NCBI GenBank assembly: GCA_026702635.1 | Contig: JAPPBZ010000024.1 | Coordinates: forward strand, 1 to 8,717 | Length of the DNA: 8,717 nt | Direction of reading: 5' to 3' | Source of the DNA: Bacteroidota bacterium | GTDB lineage: Bacteria; Bacteroidota; Rhodothermia; Rhodothermales; Bin80 | Shown: one piece after another, positions 7,009 through 8,717 of the stretch | How positions within the stretch are numbered: position 1 is the stretch's first letter | How the letters are laid out: each line of letters begins with the position of its first letter | Notes under the pieces: generated by a model | What the model was told of the DNA's origin: nothing | Database searches by the model: none | What the model saw: the letters and a program-made list of their open reading frames with translations, nothing else | Made by a program: the position numbers and the translations under genes

Positions 7009-8171
7009 ACCGCCCGATTGTCTATGTAGCGCGTTTCATACCCGAGTATCGGCGCCCCATTCTAGAAAAACTGAATGAGCAGTTAGATGGGCGGCTCACT
7101 GTGTGCGCAGGTACTTTCCGTGACCCTTCTTTTAAAGACCTATCTCGTGGCCCTGCCGCAGGCTATCGGCGCATTGATCTAAAAAATAGATGGATCGGTA
7201 ACCAAAGGGCATTGATCCAAAATTCGCGCCCCATTTTTCGGTGCGATCCCATTGTAATTCTAGCAGAGGAATCGCCCCGTACGATCTCGCTACCCTGGCT
7301 ACTAGCAACCGCTCGGTTAAAGCAGATTGGAACGTTGTTGTGGGGGCATTTTTCGTCGAATCGGCGAGTATTTTCCAATCGAAACTTGCTTGATTGCTAT
7401 CGATTGGCTTTGGCGAAACGTGTTGATGGATGTGTTTGCTATACCGATGAAATCGCGGATCTGATCCGCCCTTATGTACCTGTTGAACGCCGTTTTATTG
7501 CACGCAACACATTGGACACGGACAAGCTGTTTCGGATCTATGAGACTCTGGAGGCTGAGGGGAAAGAACATGTTCGAGCCCGCCTTGGCATACCTGTGCA
7601 AGAAAAGACGGTGGTATTTATCGGACGTCTTGTTGCGGATAAGAGACCAGAAGTGCTGCTCGATCTACACAAGGAATTATGCACGAAGGATAATACCACA
7701 CTCATTATCATCGGAGATGGCCCAGAGCGAAACCGGCTGATGACCCGGGCTCAGGACGAAGGCCTGAGAAATGTATTTTTCCCAGGAACACTAACGAAGT
7801 TGGAAGACTCTGCACCCTGGATGTATGCGGCGGACGTAATGGTTTGCCCGGGATACGTCGGGCTAAATGTGAACCATGCATTTAGTCTGGGACTCCCTGT
7901 AGTTACCTGCACCAGTCCTGATCCGCAAATCCGCTATCACAGCCCGGAAATCACCTACCTTAAGATCGGTGTAAACGGTATGCTGGCCGATTATGGCAAT
8001 CTTGATTCACTCGTGAATGCAACTTTAAGAGTACTGGAAAATCAGACCCACTTTTCGCTTCATGCATATGAGTATGCACGATCTCATCTTCAATCTAAGG
8101 ACATGATTGACGGTTTAGTCCAGTCAATTAAATATGCCGAATCGTGTGCTATGATCAGACGATCCCAATAG
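7005..8171 (+). CDS. Glycosyltransferase, GT4-type, with a substituted donor-site glutamate
   Basis: 388 residues with GT-B organisation. The N-domain starts 'MNRPIVYVARFIPEYRRPIL' and has 'TLLWGHFSSNRR' (110-121), a Trp-Gly-His segment found in a GT4 branch of polysaccharide clusters. The C-domain has 'VVFIGRLVADKRPEVLL' (203-219), 'IIIGDGPERNRL' (234-245) and the donor-binding loop 'CPGYVGLNVNHAFSLGLPVV' (281-300). In classical GT4 enzymes this loop reads 'PSxxEGFGLxxLEAMAxGxP'. Here Asn290-His291 sits where the second Glu of E-x7-E normally lies. I recall relatives with '(V)GLxxxHAFxxGLPV', so this is more likely a subfamily trait than damage. It probably adds one sugar of the repeat unit, donor unknown. 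The start overlaps the preceding stop by ATGA without a Shine-Dalgarno sequence, and it is the last clear gene of the cluster in the window. Confidence 0.87.
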   Translation: MNRPIVYVARFIPEYRRPILEKLNEQLDGRLTVCAGTFRDPSFKDLSRGPAAGYRRIDLKNRWIGNQRALIQNSRPIFRCDPIVILAEESPRTISLPWLLATARLKQIGTLLWGHFSSNRRVFSNRNLLDCYRLALAKRVDGCVCYTDEIADLIRPYVPVERRFIARNTLDTDKLFRIYETLEAEGKEHVRARLGIPVQEKTVVFIGRLVADKRPEVLLDLHKELCTKDNTTLIIIGDGPERNRLMTRAQDEGLRNVFFPGTLTKLEDSAPWMYAADVMVCPGYVGLNVNHAFSLGLPVVTCTSPDPQIRYHSPEITYLKIGVNGMLADYGNLDSLVNATLRVLENQTHFSLHAYEYARSHLQSKDMIDGLVQSIKYAESCAMIRRSQ

Positions 8172-8189
8172 AATATTCTTCACCTGAGG

Positions 8190-8372
8190 TTGTACACACG
8201 GCCAGAATCCCCTCAGATCCATGGATATCGTACCGTACAACCCCTAACCACGAAAAGCGAATTCACCGTCGTCACGAAGGCGGTAGAGAAAGTCTACGGA
8301 AGGCGAATCAAGATCAACCCAGAGCAAGTGGATGCACTCAATCTGATCTACAGGACTATGCTTCCAAGATGA
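8190..8372 (+). CDS. Doubtful 60-codon ORF, unassigned; possible gene remnant
   Basis: A TTG-initiated frame of 60 codons. The first 20 residues look random, but the second half, 'FTVVTKAVEKVYGRRIKINP' (25-44) followed by 'EQVDALNLIYRTMLPR', has the amphipathic, Lys/Arg-rich character of real helical protein. It might be a short DNA-binding piece or the tail of a decayed gene such as a transposase, but I recognise no family. The frame opens only from a stop at 8169-8171 (the stop of the preceding gene), there is no Shine-Dalgarno sequence, and the other frames around it show no continuation. It could equally be chance. Confidence 0.2.
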   Translation: MYTRPESPQIHGYRTVQPLTTKSEFTVVTKAVEKVYGRRIKINPEQVDALNLIYRTMLPR

Positions 8373-8455
8373 AACTACACCATCAAACCATAGCCAGAGA
8401 CTCGGATCGTTGTTCCAAATTGAAGAACCTGTTGGGATAGGTTATTCTTCCCCAC

Positions 8456-8476
8456 CTTTAGTGTATTCCGCTAAAG
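8456..8476 (+). other. Small hairpin just before the LRR-type gene
   Basis: CTTTAG (8456-8461) pairs perfectly with CTAAAG (8471-8476) around a nine-base loop, ending nine bases before ATG 8486. It lacks a T-run, so it is not a convincing terminator. If transcribed it could lie in the leader of the downstream gene. A six-pair stem of this kind may be chance. Confidence 0.2.
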
Positions 8477-8485
8477 CCTCGATCT

Positions 8486-8717
8486 ATGTTCAGACCTTTA
8501 CTAGTGTTCGTGCTAGTTGCAATTTACTCTGTGTCCACACCGCTGGTACAGGGGAAAAAGGTGCCTTTACCATCGATGAACTCCATCTTTGATAGCTGCA
8601 GATCATTGATCGCGTCAGAGTGTGGAGTGGCAAGAGATGATGTGGATACTGTCCACAAGGCCCTTCGAGCTCTCTATCGATCCACGAATGGGGATCGGTG
8701 GAGAGATAACTCTGGCT
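8486..8717 (+). CDS. Secreted protein opening into a leucine-rich-repeat region, cut by the window edge
   Basis: ATG 8486 opens a frame of 77 complete codons that is still open at the last base, with an in-frame stop just upstream at 8459-8461. The N-terminus 'MFRPLLVFVLVAIYSVSTPL' is a signal peptide (charged Arg3, hydrophobic 4-15, likely cleavage about 20-23). After a linker containing two Cys (38 and 46), the fragment ends with 'ALRALYRSTNGDRWRDNSG' (59-77). This matches the 'ALxALYxSTNGxxWxxNxxW' segment that precedes leucine-rich repeats in many exported Bacteroidota-type proteins, where repeats of the 'LxGxIPxxLGxLxxLxxLxL' kind follow. The repeats are outside the window, so the LRR call is a prediction from the leading motif. 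Function is unknown: such proteins are thought to mediate surface binding or are fused to other domains. It is on the same strand as the polysaccharide genes but 314 bases from them, so co-transcription is unproven. Confidence 0.7.
   Translation, partial: MFRPLLVFVLVAIYSVSTPLVQGKKVPLPSMNSIFDSCRSLIASECGVARDDVDTVHKALRALYRSTNGDRWRDNSG

Larger units (their letters stand above)
8172..8485. other. Intergenic region after the polysaccharide genes
   Basis: These 314 bases lie between the second glycosyltransferase and the next exported gene. Apart from one doubtful 60-codon frame and a weak hairpin near the right end, both listed separately, I see nothing recognisable. There is no GC-rich stem followed by a T-run, so no ordinary intrinsic terminator separates the two genes. 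Confidence 0.5.

Noticed and set aside
8217..8226. Ten-base palindrome ATCCATGGAT as an operator or attachment site
   Set aside because: A single short palindrome without a partner copy is expected by chance at this scale.
8144..8440. 98-codon GTG-started plus-strand frame after the second glycosyltransferase
   Set aside because: It begins inside the preceding gene out of frame. Its translation is rich in His, Arg, Ser and Asp without secondary-structure pattern, and it competes with the more protein-like frame at 8190.
8422..8450. Bulged inverted repeat (GAAG-AACCT / AGGTT-ATT-CTTC) as a terminator
   Set aside because: The stem is interrupted by a three-base bulge, and the following bases are C-rich rather than a T-run.
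8410..8592. 60-codon plus-strand frame overlapping the start of the LRR-type gene
   Set aside because: The overlapping frame from 8486 has a signal peptide and a recognisable motif, so this one is a shadow.

Overview
The window looks like chromosomal DNA from a Bacteroidota/Rhodothermota-like bacterium, probably environmental or marine. This rests on family resemblance only. The IspE has the 'DGYHDLSTVFHPIGW' style I associate with that group, the gene cut by the right edge carries the leucine-rich-repeat opening 'ALxALYxSTNGxxW' common in secreted proteins of these phyla, and the gene cut by the left edge is a sulfatase. Recognisable Shine-Dalgarno sequences are nearly absent (one clear exception), which also fits. 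Base composition looks balanced, roughly half G+C by eye. No tRNA, rRNA, CRISPR array or complete mobile element was seen.

Layout. Minus strand, left: the first 56 codons of an exported sulfatase (1-168, running off the edge), preceded by ispE (205-1059), an isoprenoid (MEP pathway) kinase with a plausible sigma70-type promoter (1082-1110). A divergent intergenic stretch (1060-1389) separates these from five plus-strand genes that form an extracellular or surface polysaccharide cluster: a four-SLBB outer-membrane export protein (1390-3108), a Wzz/PCP chain-length protein without a kinase domain (3105-4271), a Wzy/O-antigen-ligase-type membrane protein (4306-5757) and two GT4-type glycosyltransferases (5833-7008 and 7005-8171). 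A 314-base stretch (8172-8485) holds at most one doubtful 60-codon ORF. A new signal-peptide-bearing gene starts at 8486 and leaves the window at the opening of its leucine-rich-repeat region.

How the genes fit together. The two glycosyltransferases would extend a lipid-linked repeat unit on the cytoplasmic face. The Wzy-like protein would polymerise or transfer it on the periplasmic face, the PCP protein would set chain length, and the SLBB protein would form the outer-membrane exit. Two ATGA stop/start overlaps (3105-3108 and 7005-7008) suggest translational coupling in two pairs. The initiating glycosyltransferase, a Wzx flippase and a tyrosine kinase are not visible, so the pathway is incomplete here and may depend on genes outside the window.

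I found no clearly new system. The most useful points beyond simple ORF calling are the two edge-truncated exported genes, the start choice for the export protein, the substituted donor-site motif in the second glycosyltransferase, and the unexplained 8172-8485 stretch.
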